From Artemisia argyi (Eukaryota > Streptophyta > Magnoliopsida > Asterales > Asteraceae), in NCBI GenBank assembly GCA_030686995.1, contig CM060709.1, positions 122,604,373-122,668,372 on the forward strand: 64,000 bases of DNA, given 5' to 3'. The notes under the pieces were generated by a model, which searched no databases, was not told where the DNA came from, and saw only the letters and a program-made list of their open reading frames with translations. Positions 13,065 to 24,491 of the stretch are shown one piece after another (the stretch's first letter is position 1; each line of letters opens with the position of its first letter). A program made the position numbers and the translations under genes.

Positions 13065-13538
13065 TTTCCTGGAACAAAATGGAATGGAACGAAAGTGATT
13101 AGAATAAGGATCTTAAGGGGGCTTAGGCTGTCCGACCCTCCTGAGGCCGTCAGGTATAGCAGATACTTGAAAATGCAATTACGAGGGAAAAATCACTTTT
13201 CAAACTCTAAATCCCTAAGCCAAACACCCCTTTTGCCAGAACCCATGGGTGGTGGATCAATAATTCGTGGGTTGAATAATTTTTTCTTGTAATTGACTCA
13301 CAAACCCTATCAATTACTATTACCAAAATGCCTTAATCGTGGTCACAAAACACCAATACAATGGCATTACGAGTTCTAGCAATGAATCAGTTTTAGGGTT
13401 TCGGGTAATGGGGCTTTTCAAAATTGATGGGTCCTAAGCAGAATTGAATGAATGAGGATGAAGAAAGATTACTTACCACGTAGGGATTGGCGACGAGAGA
13501 TGTAGGAATTGATCTTGAAGGTTCAGAGTGAGAGTATC

Positions 13539-14933
13539 TGATGAGGCGAAAAGTGTACTGCTTTTAAGGGGTCATTTAAGCCCGAATTCGTGATTATTTG
13601 ATCAATTATTGCCCTAAATCGTTCCTTTTGTCATTTTAGGTACTTTTGAGGAGAAATCTGGAAAAGGAAGCGTTTTGAACATTTTTGGAGCATAAAAGTG
13701 AAGAAAACGGCAAAGTCTCTAATTCCTTGCTGAGAACAGTACCTTAAGACGTCAACGATTAACACATGACGGCGTCAAGAGTGGCAAAAGAGGTGGATGT
13801 GGAAATTATAACGTGATGGCCGAGAGTATTTTCTGTGTTATTAGCCTGACGGCGTCACCAAGGCCGTCAGGGTCAAAACGCATGTGACATAGTAGATTTA
13901 CACATGAAGGTGTCAAGACTGGATCTAGGCAATACAAATTTTCATTTGGCGGCGAGTTGACGACATCAGAAGCCAATACATGACGCCTTCAGGATGCTTA
14001 GTCTATATATATTTTTCCAATTTTTCATTGTAAAGTGTGGAATATCAAAACACAAACCCTAGGTCAAATTTTATATACATTGAAGGGGTTTCAAACCCTT
14101 CTTTCTTCCATGTTTGAATAAATATAAGTCTTCTAATAATCATTCAATGTACCTATGTATTGTTTGATTCTATCTTATGCTTATCTTTCTTTTAACATGT
14201 TTGGATAGGTTTTTATTATGTTTGCTTAGATGTAGTGAAACCTAGATGTTGATTATTAGTTGATTGTTTGTTTATAATTGTTACGGATGATTGTATTCGA
14301 TGTTAGGCTTAAGAAAACTGGCAGACTTCCATTAGTAACTTGCTTGAACGTCTTAAGAAACATGATCGGAGGTGTACTACGATTTTTGGTTGTATTTAAT
14401 GCATAAGTGAATTCTAATGATCCCATGTTAGGAGCTTTTACTCGGCTCCACATAGGAGTGAAGTAAGATCTTATAGAGTTAGGGAATATTGTACACGGCC
14501 CTACGACTAGTATTAAGGAATATAACCAGTCATCCATGCAATTGTAACAAGCTAATCAACCGGTAAAAGATATCTAAGGAGTAATGAAATCTAAGTAAAC
14601 ACATCTTTTCTCATTATTGTTTCCACCACATTAGTTTAATTTCATTTCTTTTATTTTATTTTGATTGCATCTGTAGTTAATTAGGTTAGTTGACTAGCAA
14701 CTAATTCCGCCCACTCCTTCAAAAATACAAAAAGAATCATCCCTCACCTCTAGACCTAGTTTGGTAGGCTTTCTAATCCTATCGACACTATTCCTGAGTT
14801 GAACGATCAATCCACCGGTACTTGTCACTATACTATACTAGAACGATCAGGTACACTGCCTGGTGGGGATTGCAAGCTTCTCAAGATCCTTTGAGAGGTA
14901 AAACCTATTGCGAGGGCGCAATCCCACGTATCA
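13539..14933 (+). repeat. Solo LTR of the same Athila family, inverted inside the element, TSD GTATC
   Basis: A 1395-bp segment reads TGATGAGGCG...CGTATCA on the plus strand, the reverse of the host element's LTRs. GTATC stands at 13534-13538 and again at 14934-14938, a perfect 5-bp TSD. It is clearly more diverged from the two host LTRs than they are from each other, so it comes from another member of the family. It lies between the late ORF and gag, where pol would be expected. A TATA-like box (about 14001-14012) is preceded by decayed TGACGGCGTCA palindromes. Confidence 0.88.
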
Positions 14934-15140
14934 GTATCAAGTGGATATTGTTTGTGGGGTATGTGGTGAAAGTGATGGAAAGGGGGCTAATATTGCTGAA
15001 AATGCGAGGTGACAGCGTCAAGAGTAAAATCTAACGCCGTCAGATGCCCGGGTCATGAGTACTTTGTGACAATTCAAATTTGAGTCCCTGTACTTTTGTC
15101 AATAGCTTATCAAGGTCCTAAACTATGATAGCCATTCTCG

Positions 15141-16607
15141 TTAGTGGAGTCCACCAGGGTCAAATGTTTTGTTACTGTCATGAGGTGTGGTATGGTTTTG
15201 GATAGGGCTGGTAACAATCCCGTTCAGGTCGCAATCTCCATATTGGTAAGTAGTGGGTAAGGGAAGGAGTTGTTCCATAGAAGTTTTTGAAGTTGAAGTG
15301 TGTTTGAGGTGCACCCTTTTCACACCAGGTTTAAAACCAAAGGAACGTTTTTTAGCTTTGTGCAAATTAGGGAGCGTGACTTGCAAGCATCCAATGAAGA
15401 TGTTGTGAATTTGCAAGTTCTTTTTTTCTTGAGGAAGCTCATGGAAGTAAGGGGAATTTGAAGGTGAATCACTTAGGGAAGTTTCTCCATTATCCCCTCT
15501 TTCACATATCACCATAGGGGTTGGGAGTTCAATTTTTTTTTCAATTTTCCTTGGTTTGGATTTTTCCCTAATCTTCTCCTTAATTCTTGATATAAGCTTA
15601 TCAGCCAAGTCCATAAAATCATTTCTAGTGCTTTCCATGCGAGCTTCTAATTGTTGAATTTGCCTCTCCTGATTATTCATAAAAGTTATCATTATCCCTT
15701 CGAACTCCTCTTGTCGTCAACGTTCCGGAAAAGTATGTTTACTAATTGCACATCGGGACTTACTTCGGCTTCGGCAGTAGGCATTTCAGTTTTCATTAAT
15801 TCCTTAACCTGCTTTTTGATGTTCTCCAAAAACTATTCTTGGGTTGCATTCACGTAATTTAGACTCCCTTCCTCCAAGAACATTGGATCCTCCCATCCTT
15901 CTTCTTCGTATTGTGCTAACCTACAATAACCTCCCAGCACTTATCAATGCTAAGTCTGCTTAGTCTACCATTGGCAGCGTAATCTATGGCCCTTCTCGTT
16001 TGATGATTAACCTTATCGTAAAAGATTTGGATTTGGAGCCAAGGATCTATGCTATGATGAGGGACTTTTTGGAGTAAGTCCTTGAAACGAGTCCCTGCTT
16101 CATAGAGAGTTTTACCTTGACGTTGTTGGAACATCAAGATGTCATTTCTAAACTTAGTAGTTCTCCCTGGTGGGAAAAATTGAGCAAGGAAATGAGTTGT
16201 GAGATCATACCAAGAGGTTATGGATCCCGTGGGTAAACGCTCAAGCCATTGACTAGCTTGGTCATGTAGAGAGAATTGGAAGAGACGCAATCACGTCGTC
16301 TCTCGAGTTCCAACATCAAGGTCTATGGAATCTACGATTTTGAGGAAATCCTTGAGATGTTGATTAGGATCTTCGGAACGAAGTCCATGGAATGCACACC
16401 ACTTTGCACCAACCAGATGGTGTCGGATCACAAGGGAGACACATTGGCTCCTTGAGTGAGCTCAATGGTGTTTCAATAGCCTTGGTGGCTAGGACGGGAG
16501 TACTCTCCTAAAGTTCTGGGTTTAGGAGGTTGGTTTGGTTGTGGTAGGTTTTGTGGATGGTTTTGTTGTGGTGGGTTAATGGGATCAAAGAGATTACCAC
16601 CTTCCAT
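15141..16607 (-). pseudogene. Athila-like gag, decayed
   Basis: The likely start is the ATG at plus 16605-16607, giving a Pro/Gln/Asn-rich N-terminus. The core frame 15916-16290 reads RLFQFSLHDQASQWLERLPT and on through FFPPGRTTKFRNDILMFQQ, the hallmark of the Retrotrans_gag domain (PF03732) that builds the particle. The C-terminal piece 15141-15692 contains a predicted coiled coil and basic stretches. Several in-frame stops (for example TGA near 16291 and two upstream) and at least one frameshift break it. Each of those TGA codons stands where related gags have arginine, so CGA-to-TGA is the simplest explanation. Encodes particle-forming protein in active relatives; here it cannot be translated whole. 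Confidence 0.8.
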
Positions 16608-16757
16608 GATGGCAGATGGCAAAGGTTACGAACAAAGGAACGAAGAAAAAGATAGACTAAAGAAACCTATAAAAATAAAATAAAAATCTTACTAGAAAGG
16701 AATCTAGCAAGTAGACCTAATAAAAAAGAAATTTTAACCTAGACAATAACTATTCCC

Positions 16758-16778
16758 CAGGCTGCGGCGCCAAAAACT
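16758..16778 (-). promoter_or_regulatory. Athila primer-binding site
   Basis: Directly inside the 5' LTR, the minus strand reads TTGGCGCCGCAGCCTGGGGA. TGGCGCC followed by a G-rich run fits the tRNA-primer site known from Athila elements, and fixes which LTR is the 5' one. Confidence 0.75.
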
Positions 16779-18219
16779 TGATGCGTGAAATTACGCCCTC
16801 GCAAAAGGTTTTACCTCTCAAGGGATCTTGAGAAGCTTGCAATCCCCACCAGGCAGTGTACCTGTTCGTTGTAGTATAGTATAGTGACAAGTACCGGGGG
16901 ATTGAACGTTCAACTCAAAGAATAGTGTTCGTTAGGGTTAAAACTCACTAAAACTAGGTCTAGAGGTGAGGGATGATTCTTTTTGTATTTTTATATTTTA
17001 AGGAAAGCAAGTAAAAATCTCGGTTTTGGAAGGAGTGGGCGGAATTAGTTGCTAATCAACTAACCCAATTAACTAAAGATGCAATCAAAATAAAATACAC
17101 TAAACTTAAACTAATTGTGGTGGAAACAATAATGAGATAAAATGTGTTTACTTAGATTTCACTACTCCCTAGCTATCTTTTACAGGTTGATTAATTTATT
17201 ACAATTGCATGGATGACGGGTTATATTCCATAATACCATTCGTAGGGCCGTGTATAATCTTCCCTAACTCTATAAGCTTCTACCTCTTCCTATGTCGAGC
17301 CGACTAATAGCTCCTAACATGACCTCATTAGTAGTTACCTACGCATTAAATACAACCAAAATATCGTAATACACCTCCGATCATGTTTCTTAAGACGTTC
17401 AAGCAAGTTACCAATTGGAAGTCTGCCAGTTTTCTTAAGCCTAACATCGAATTTATTCATCCACAACAATTATAAACAAACAAACAACCCATAATCAAAA
17501 TGTAAGTTTCATTACATCTAAGCAAACACGAAGAAAACCTAGCCTAGCATGTTAAAGAGAAGACAAGCGTAAGATATAATCAAACAACACATAGACATAT
17601 TGAATGATTTGATAAAGGACTTATCTTCAATTAAGCATGGAAGAAACAAAGGGTTGAAACCCTTAAAATAGCTGTAAAATTCATCTAGGGTTTACTCCCT
17701 TCAAAGTTGCACACAATGAATGAAAACTAGAAAACTATATATAGATTTTGTATCATGACGGCGTCAAGAGTAATGTGTGACGCCGTCAACTCGCCGCCAA
17801 AATAAACTCGTATTGCCTAGATCCACTTCTGACGCCGTCACTCTTTATGGACTCTGGGCCGTCACTCTTTGCAATTACTCATGATGACCTTGGCAATTTA
17901 ATACGTGACGCCGTCACAATCCCTTCACAAAACATTTTGGCGCGTCACGTGTATTTGATTTATCCACCCCTTTGTCAAGTCATGACGCCGTCACTAGCAA
18001 GATGTGACGCCGTCAAGTGCAATTTCCAGCATGATTTTTAGACTTTGTCGTTTTCTTCACTTTTTCGCTCCAAAAACGTCTAAAATGCTTCCTTTTGTAA
18101 AATTCATCTCAAAAGTACCTAAAATGACAAAAGGAACGATTTAGGGCAATATTTGATCAAATAATCTCGACTTTGGCCTTAAATGACCCCCCAAAAGTGG
18201 TACACTTTTCGCTTCATCA
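16779..18219 (-). repeat. 5' LTR of the Athila-like element
   Basis: Direct copy of 7697-9134, adjoining the primer site. In minus orientation a TATATATAG box lies at about plus 17737-17746. Upstream of it, TGACGCCGTCA or TGACGGCGTCA occurs near 17756, 17775, 17829, 17905, 17980 and 18004, which is the likely U3 enhancer region. Confidence 0.88.
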
Positions 18220-18309
18220 TGTATTCTTGTTAAAGTTTTGATAATAAAGAAGGTTTTTGTGATCTGTTTAAGTTTTTTTCTACAAATGACAAAATACTCT
18301 TTAGTATTT

Positions 18310-18444
18310 TACTCATTTAACTTTAACAATAACTGAATATGCAACCCAACGTTTATGTGAGAGATTGTGACCGCACTTTCAAAAGTTTAGGGACTAAATA
18401 TGTAGTTTAGCTAAACTGAAAAGACGATTTTTGTAATTCACTCA
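18310..18444. repeat. Right arm of the diverged inverted repeat
   Basis: Reverse complement of 7196-7335 at a clearly diverged level. Read outward it ends in GAATTACAAAAATCG-like sequence. It is followed by a short (AAAT)n run. Confidence 0.5.
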
Positions 18445-18576
18445 AAATAAATAAATAAATAAATAAAGCACATCAGGTTGGCGCGCCAAAGCCGATTCCT
18501 CAACAACGATGCTACAATCCCCAAGTTTCTCATATTTTGTCGAAAAACCATTTACGGGAACAAAGAATGTAAATAT

Positions 18577-20215
18577 TTTTTTCCTTAAATGGTGAATTTT
18601 ATTAACTTAAGAATCAACAAATTACAAAGACATTCAAAGCAGTCACATATGAACATGCTCATATGACTGATACAACTTGACAGAGACATACAATACTAAC
18701 ATTTAGGAAACAAAAGCTGATTCTAAAATCCACCATTCATCTAGACTTAGCAACTGCATGCTAACATCTAGGCAATCATGGAGAAATATCTCTTTTTTGA
18801 CTACATTTCTACTGAACAAACATCCTGCCTAGTCCCATTTGCAGCCCTTACAAATGACACTAGAGGCTCTTATTTAGGGCATCATCAAAAAGAGATCAAA
18901 ACTCCTGTTCCATTGGGTCTCAAATGCAAAGAGCTACATTTTCTTTGCAGGCATCACTCAACATGCACAGAGTTGCCCAAGGACACATCCCACCTTGACT
19001 ACAATTCCCTTTCCGTGTTTTCCATAACTGCATCACCATGAAAAACAAAGATTGGGCATCATCAGGCTGGCACTCCACCAAATTTTCTGAAAACCTACTT
19101 TATGTAACTGTCTACTGAGCTGATATGGACATAGCAAAACTTTCAAGATCAGTTGCTACACCAGGCACCCCTAATATGAAAGATTGGGTATCCATCCACC
19201 CTTTCAACAACCACAAGATACAAGGCCCACAGATACACCTAGTCAAGGAGAATAACTGCTGTAAACTGCTTATTTCTCCTTGACCCAAACACCCCTTTAA
19301 GAACTGTTTCATTAGACTGCATTCAATTCTTTGCATAATTCAATACCACATTCCATCTTTGAGCTATCCTCATCACTTGGACTGTCTTTTTCACTTTTAA
19401 ACTCATCAGTTGCAGTTTGATGTTGTCTTCAATAAACATGACTTTTCAATCTCTGCACCAGTAAATAACCTATAATTCCTTTCTTTCCATATTTGATAAA
19501 CACTAGTAGCCAGTCAAATTCTTTTGAGAACACTTCCAATTGAGCTGCTGCAAGGCTCATTAGCATATTGTTCAATCAGGGAATCCCATGAGTTTGACAT
19601 CCACCCAATCTCCATTTTGACTTTTAGTTCTTCCCATATAGCTTTAGAATATTCACACTCAAAGAACAGATGATTGTGTAAGTCATTCACTTTCTTACAT
19701 AGTGGGCATTTCATATTAAGATCATTGTTCCATTTCATAATTATATCTTGAGTTTGCAGCCTCCCTTTGATTGCCATCCAAAGAATAAAGGCCATTCTTG
19801 GATTACACTCAGAGTACCATACAACCTTATTCCACCTGACTTTCCCATGTTGTTGACTGATGTGTTCCCATGCCACTTTAGATGAAAAATCACTTAGGCT
19901 ACCATCATTACCCTTCCATTTAGTAATATCCTCATTTGGAGTTAACTGTGGTACAACAAAATTGTCAAGTATTGGATATTGAGTATTCCATTCAACTGGC
20001 CATCTCCACCTATTGTTAGCAATTGTTTTCAAAGAGCCTGCATTGTGTATACTTCTAGTAGTGACCGTGTCTACAATAACTCCCAAGCTGCTCCATTAAT
20101 CATACCACACATTAGTCTTTTGCCAATTACCAATTACAGTACTTTGTAGATATTGTGCCTCACTTTAGACCTTAATTCAAGTAGATTCTTTCACATCCAG
20201 CTATCATTAATATTT
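18577..20215 (-). mobile_element. 5'-truncated L1-type LINE, 17-bp TSD
   Basis: The insertion is flanked by ACAAAGAATGTAAATAT at 18560-18576 and 20216-20232, a perfect 17-bp TSD as made by target-primed reverse transcription. A short A run on the minus strand (T run at 18576-18582) marks the 3' end. Only the C-terminal part of ORF2 remains, followed by a 3' region of about 0.9 kb. Strong 5' truncation is usual for LINEs. Confidence 0.88.
19514..20086 (-). pseudogene. LINE ORF2 C-terminus with reverse-transcriptase zinc-binding domain (zf-RVT)
   Basis: About 190 residues contain the zf-RVT pattern (PF13966): a tryptophan-rich stretch, then LWMAIKGRLQTQDIIMKW and CPLCKKVNDLHNHLFFECEYS, with Cys, Cys, His and Cys ligands. 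This domain follows the reverse transcriptase in plant L1-type ORF2 proteins. The frame continues in recognisable form beyond the TGA at 19514 (ATSVYQIWKERNYRLF) and upstream of 20086, so the borders are set by stops rather than by a real start and end. The endonuclease and the transcriptase core are missing through 5' truncation. Not functional. Confidence 0.85.
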
Positions 20216-20576
20216 ACAAAGAATGTAAATATGTAAACAGAGAAGGATTAATATTTGGGTTATTTGAAACAAAATAATCTTTTTAGTTTTCAAGTATGCA
20301 GCGGATACAAATAGAAAATTAAAAATGCTACTATTATCAGACAAATATCACTGGAAAGGAAAAAGAAAATGACTGATTTTTTTCTTCTAAATATAGTTAT
20401 TATAAAAAAGTAACTCTTTTCAAAATATCTAAAAAGGGTACGGATTATGTGAAACTAATTGCACGAATACACGACGTAATAATTACAGTAATAAAATATA
20501 AACATGTTTTTCGGTCTAGCAAAAGTCATAGCACGATCGAGCAAAAGTTGTCGTGCAACCACACAAAATCAGGTTT

Positions 20577-20830
20577 GTTTTTTTTTTTTTTTTTTTTTGA
20601 ATGGCACCACACTTGAAATCCGACCCCTGAGTTAAACCATCCAAACGGGCAGGTCCCGGGACCCGAACCACTAGGAGAGACCCGCGAAGAGAAATCCCTA
20701 AAACTCACGGCTTCGCACTAAGAGGAAAACATAGAATTTTTGTCTCTTGCGAGACTTGAACCCTTGGTAAAACCTCCCAAAATTCCAGAAGAAGCCCCGG
20801 TGGCCAACTGAGCTGAGCCAGCTGATTAAA
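20577..20830 (-). mobile_element. tRNA-derived SINE
   Basis: On the minus strand the element begins with GGCTCAGCTCAGTTGG (box A-like) and has GGTTCAAGTCTC (box B-like) about 50 bp further, the spacing of an internal RNA polymerase III promoter. It ends with an A tail, seen as the T run at about 20578-20598. Length of about 250 bp fits plant SINEs. A short AAATCA repeat at both flanks may be the TSD, but it is too short to be sure. Confidence 0.65.
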
Positions 20831-21391
20831 TCATTCACCTCCATCGCACTGTCATGTAATTTATTTATACATTTTTATAAATACTTGTCAAATTTTTAAT
20901 GAGTCACGCAGTTTTGCAATTAATTGAGTGAAATTCATTACTTTTGGACATTTCAATTTTTTAACCTTTTCTTTATCAACTCTTTTTATCTTAACTATAG
21001 TTTTTACTTCAAATTTTAAAAGTATTGATTGACATGCTTAATTAAAATACTTAAATACTTAATTATATGTCTAAAATTATGTGTCAGTATTTTTTTTAAT
21101 ATAATTAGAGAGACTAACTTCTACACAAACTAATAACTTATTGCAACATTTTCATATTTTAGGTCTTTCAATCATTTTTCAAACTTAAAAACTTAAAAGT
21201 GCATAATTTGTTATGACAAAAAAACTATTTTAATTTTATGGTTTTAAATTCTAATTTTTGGTTGAATATGCTATAAAAAAAATACTTGACTTATATTTAA
21301 AAAACCGTCACATGGTGTTGAACTATACACAATTAGAAAAAAAAATGTTTTCATTTTAGTTTCACTAAATGTTTTATACGTTTTATGATAT
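20831..21391. other. Intergenic AT-rich DNA, nothing recognised
   Basis: AT-rich sequence between the SINE and the Helitron end. I see no ORF, RNA gene or repeat border in it. Confidence 0.5.
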
Positions 21392-22430
21392 ACTAGTTAT
21401 AATACCTGTGCACGCACAGGGTTTTTAAAATTTCGGTTTGATTATGTTTTAATATCGATTAAGAAATCAATCACTTAACATGTTTTAATTGGCTTTACTT
21501 GGTGGATTAAAAATACAAAATCATATGTATATATATGTTATAATCTACCTATTATTTTAGGAGAATATTTTTTGATTAAAAATTATATTTTATTATTCAA
21601 GCAAAATCACATGATGATACTTGACTTGCATGAGATATTAGTGATATATGCTTTTATTTTTGCAAACCCATGCGAACAATTTACGATGTGTTATGGTATT
21701 TCTTTTACTTATGTTTTTGTTAAAATATATAGCATATTTAGATATCTTTGAAGATTGATTCATTTCCTTGATTATTAATAATCATCATACCATGTTTACT
21801 AATGTACCTTTTTGGTTGGAAAATTGTATTTTCATAAGTTTGTGTAATTACTAAATTAGCATAGATGCTTAAACTATAGCTTCTTTATTACATAAATAGA
21901 AACAAAAAAAAGATATAATAGGTAGAACTCAAATTTATTCTTACGTTTATGTATAATGTATAAAAATAATTTTCTCTGAGACCAAACTATATAAGGAAAT
22001 TATAATTACTTGCATAAGTAAATTATAAATGCATGAAAAAAATGACAAATAGTACATTCACAAGTATTTTAAGATTGTTCGAATCTTTACCGACCTTTCA
22101 CTTTAGTGCAACTTTCTTTACAATTGGCCTAAATTATCAAGGTAAACGACACTCATATTTAAACCGTTGGTTGATACAATAATGTTATCAATGACATCAA
22201 ATATCTGCTAAGTTTCATTAACTCATTCAAAGACACCTGCTAAGAATTCTTACCATAAAATTTTCCATATATGCACTAAAATACATCTTTGTTACATTAA
22301 AATATATTCATATATTATCTAAATCAGCAACTCAACTTAATTATACATTCGCATATTTACCAAATTTTGTAATTTTAATGGATAAAAGTTTAAAAACTAA
22401 TACTAATACTCATGTAATTTTAAACAAAGT

Positions 22431-24076
22431 TGTGGAAAACTAGAAGGGGGGGTTGAATGGTTTTCCCCTCTTTTTCGTTTTATGAAAGATCTTCAATTAG
22501 AGTTTATTATGAAAACAATATATAATCAATATGATTAATTATATATGTGTATTTTTGAGTTTGTTTTCAAAACTTAGTTTTATGAATAAAGCATTGGTTG
22601 ATCTTTAAGTTAATATGTTTTCCTTTTGAAATCTTAAAACGTTTTGTATCAAATCATCTATTAAGTTAAACTCAATATGAGGAGTGTGAATAATAATGTA
22701 GTCGATCATATTATATAATTATGCACATCTTCACAATATTAACTTGCAACTATAACACAATCAATCATCATGACAATTTAAGCAACACCCAACACATATA
22801 TGCAAGCATAGATATAAAGCGATAAATGCAAGAGTAAATGTAAAGAGATAAGATAAAGAAGATGCAAACCGGACACGATGATTTATAGTGGTTCGGCTAC
22901 AAGGACACCTTCATTGCCCTACTCCACTCCCCGAGTACCACACTCGAGAGTTTTCTTCACTACACAACAAGCTCCCTTTAGGCGGAGAAAACCGTACATA
23001 ACTTTTGCTTACACCATTTAACGACACTAAGCTAAATGTCGAGTTCTAATAGTAGCTAGAACCAATCTCACACCACAACACACCTTCTTCACAACACTAC
23101 TACTACACAACTTATCACACCTTCACAACACACCTATTTCTTTACGGCTTCACGACTTCTTCATGGCTTCACAACTTCACGACTTCTTTCACTACTTCAC
23201 AACTTCTTATATACTCCACTACATACTCACACATCTATTACTTCACACCTACATAACTTCTCCACGCTACTACTTCTTCACACTACTTCTTACTCACTCA
23301 TAAACTCACTACTAAGTAAGATCATCTTGATCTACTTATTACATATACAAAGCTCACAACTTTACATAAGCACTAACTACATCTTTGGCTTTATGATGGG
23401 GAGGATTCTTCTCTTGCACTTTGAGATATGAGAGATTGGATCACTTGAAACAAAGATTAATAATCTTATGATCAAAGGGTTTTAGAAGGATGTTTAGAGA
23501 GAATTGGATCTGAAAATATTTGTGCAAAGAGGTGAGAAAAATTTCAGGTTTGAGGTGGTATTTATAGAGAAAAATTTCTGACAAAATCTGACAGGGAGCG
23601 TGGCCGGTCCCCTTAATTGTGTGCCGGTCCCCTTAATAATTAAGGGGACCGCCTAGTATAATTAAGGGGGCCGCCTAAGAAAAAAATTTTTTTTCTTCAG
23701 ATTTTTTGTCTTTTTGTGAGGGAGGTTTTTCTTGAAGAATGTGGCCGTTTTTTGGGTAGAAATTTGAATTCAAAATGTTTATTTTGAATAAAACATTTCT
23801 TATAAATACAAAAATGTTTTGTATAAGTTTAGAAATGTTTGTCCCATTTTAATAAAATGTAAGGTTTGTAAAGATAAAAATTCCTTTGATCATAAAATGC
23901 ATTAGACACTTTGTTTATTCATACCTTAAGTGATATGGATGATAAAGCAAATATTTACGACTAAATACTTGTTTACGTCATAATTTGTAGTTCAATGAGT
24001 TTACGTTTTGTGATTATCAAAACATAGAGATATCGATATATGTTAATAATGTCTTTAGACATTATTTATATCAACA
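22431..24076 (-). repeat. Solo LTR (Copia, SIRE-like lineage), TSD AAAGT
   Basis: A 1646-bp segment reads TGTTGATATAAA...CTAGTTTTCCACA on the minus strand. AAAGT stands at 22426-22430 and 24077-24081, a perfect TSD, so the element recombined down to one LTR. The GTGGTTCGGCTACAAGGAC block (22888-22906) is shared with the LTR at 60551-61830 and, inverted, with the intact Copia LTRs. A TATA box (minus, plus 23559-23568) is preceded by a GC-rich inverted-repeat cluster at 23602-23677. Confidence 0.85.
23602..23677. repeat. GC-rich inverted-repeat cluster in LTR U3
   Basis: Two direct copies of CCGGTCCCCTTAAT are followed by two inverted copies (ATTAAGGGGACCGCC and ATTAAGGGGGCCGCC), giving a potential cruciform. 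The same arrangement occurs at 61398-61471 in the related solo LTR. It lies about 35 bp upstream of the TATA-like box on the minus strand. Confidence 0.75.
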
Positions 24077-24491
24077 AAAGTTAATATTATAAAGTATAAG
24101 GGGTATAAAGTATAAGGGGTTATTTGTGTTTTTTCTAAAGTTATTAAAAAATATGAAAACTTGTAATTTTACATTTAGGTCTACATAATTTATTTAAAAT
24201 TCAACCACTAAAGTTTTATTAATTATTTATTATTATTTTTTTTTAAGTTTTTGTTTTCATAAATTTGCCACACATATTTTTATGCATTTTTTTTCTTAAC
24301 CAAGTTTTTCTACCAAATTTATTAATTTTGTCCAAAATCAATTTAATTTTGACTTTCTATTGACCAATCATATTGCTTGATTTCGCCTACGTGACAAAAT
24401 TGAGCTCTCCTATTGGCCAATTGTTTTTTTCAATAAGAAGGAATTTACAAAATCACTCCGAAATGATGTAATTCTTTTATTATATAAAAGA

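Larger units (their letters stand above)
7697..18219 (-). mobile_element. Complete Athila-like Ty3 retrotransposon without pol, TSD TGTAT
   Basis: The element is bounded by two direct LTRs of 1438 and 1441 bp with TGATG...CATCA ends. TGTAT stands at both 7692-7696 and 18220-18224, a perfect 5-bp TSD. On the minus strand the order is 5' LTR, primer site, decayed gag (15141-16607), late ORF (11770-13064), a long non-coding tract, polypurine tract and 3' LTR. No protease, reverse transcriptase, RNase H or integrase could be found, so it would need enzymes from another element. A solo LTR of the same family lies inside, in opposite orientation. LTR divergence is a few percent by eye, so it is not very recent. 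Confidence 0.88.
21393..24491 (-). mobile_element. Non-autonomous Helitron
   Basis: The minus-strand 3' end shows a 7-bp stem hairpin (CCTGTGC/GCACAGG, plus 21405-21420) followed 8 bases later by CTAG and host T (21392), the classic Helitron terminus. The minus-strand 5' end is TCTTTTATATAATAAAAG at about 24474-24491, with host A next to it, as expected for insertion between A and T. No Rep/helicase frame is present. Without the nested solo LTR the element is about 1.45 kb. The 5' border is less certain than the 3' border. Confidence 0.7.
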
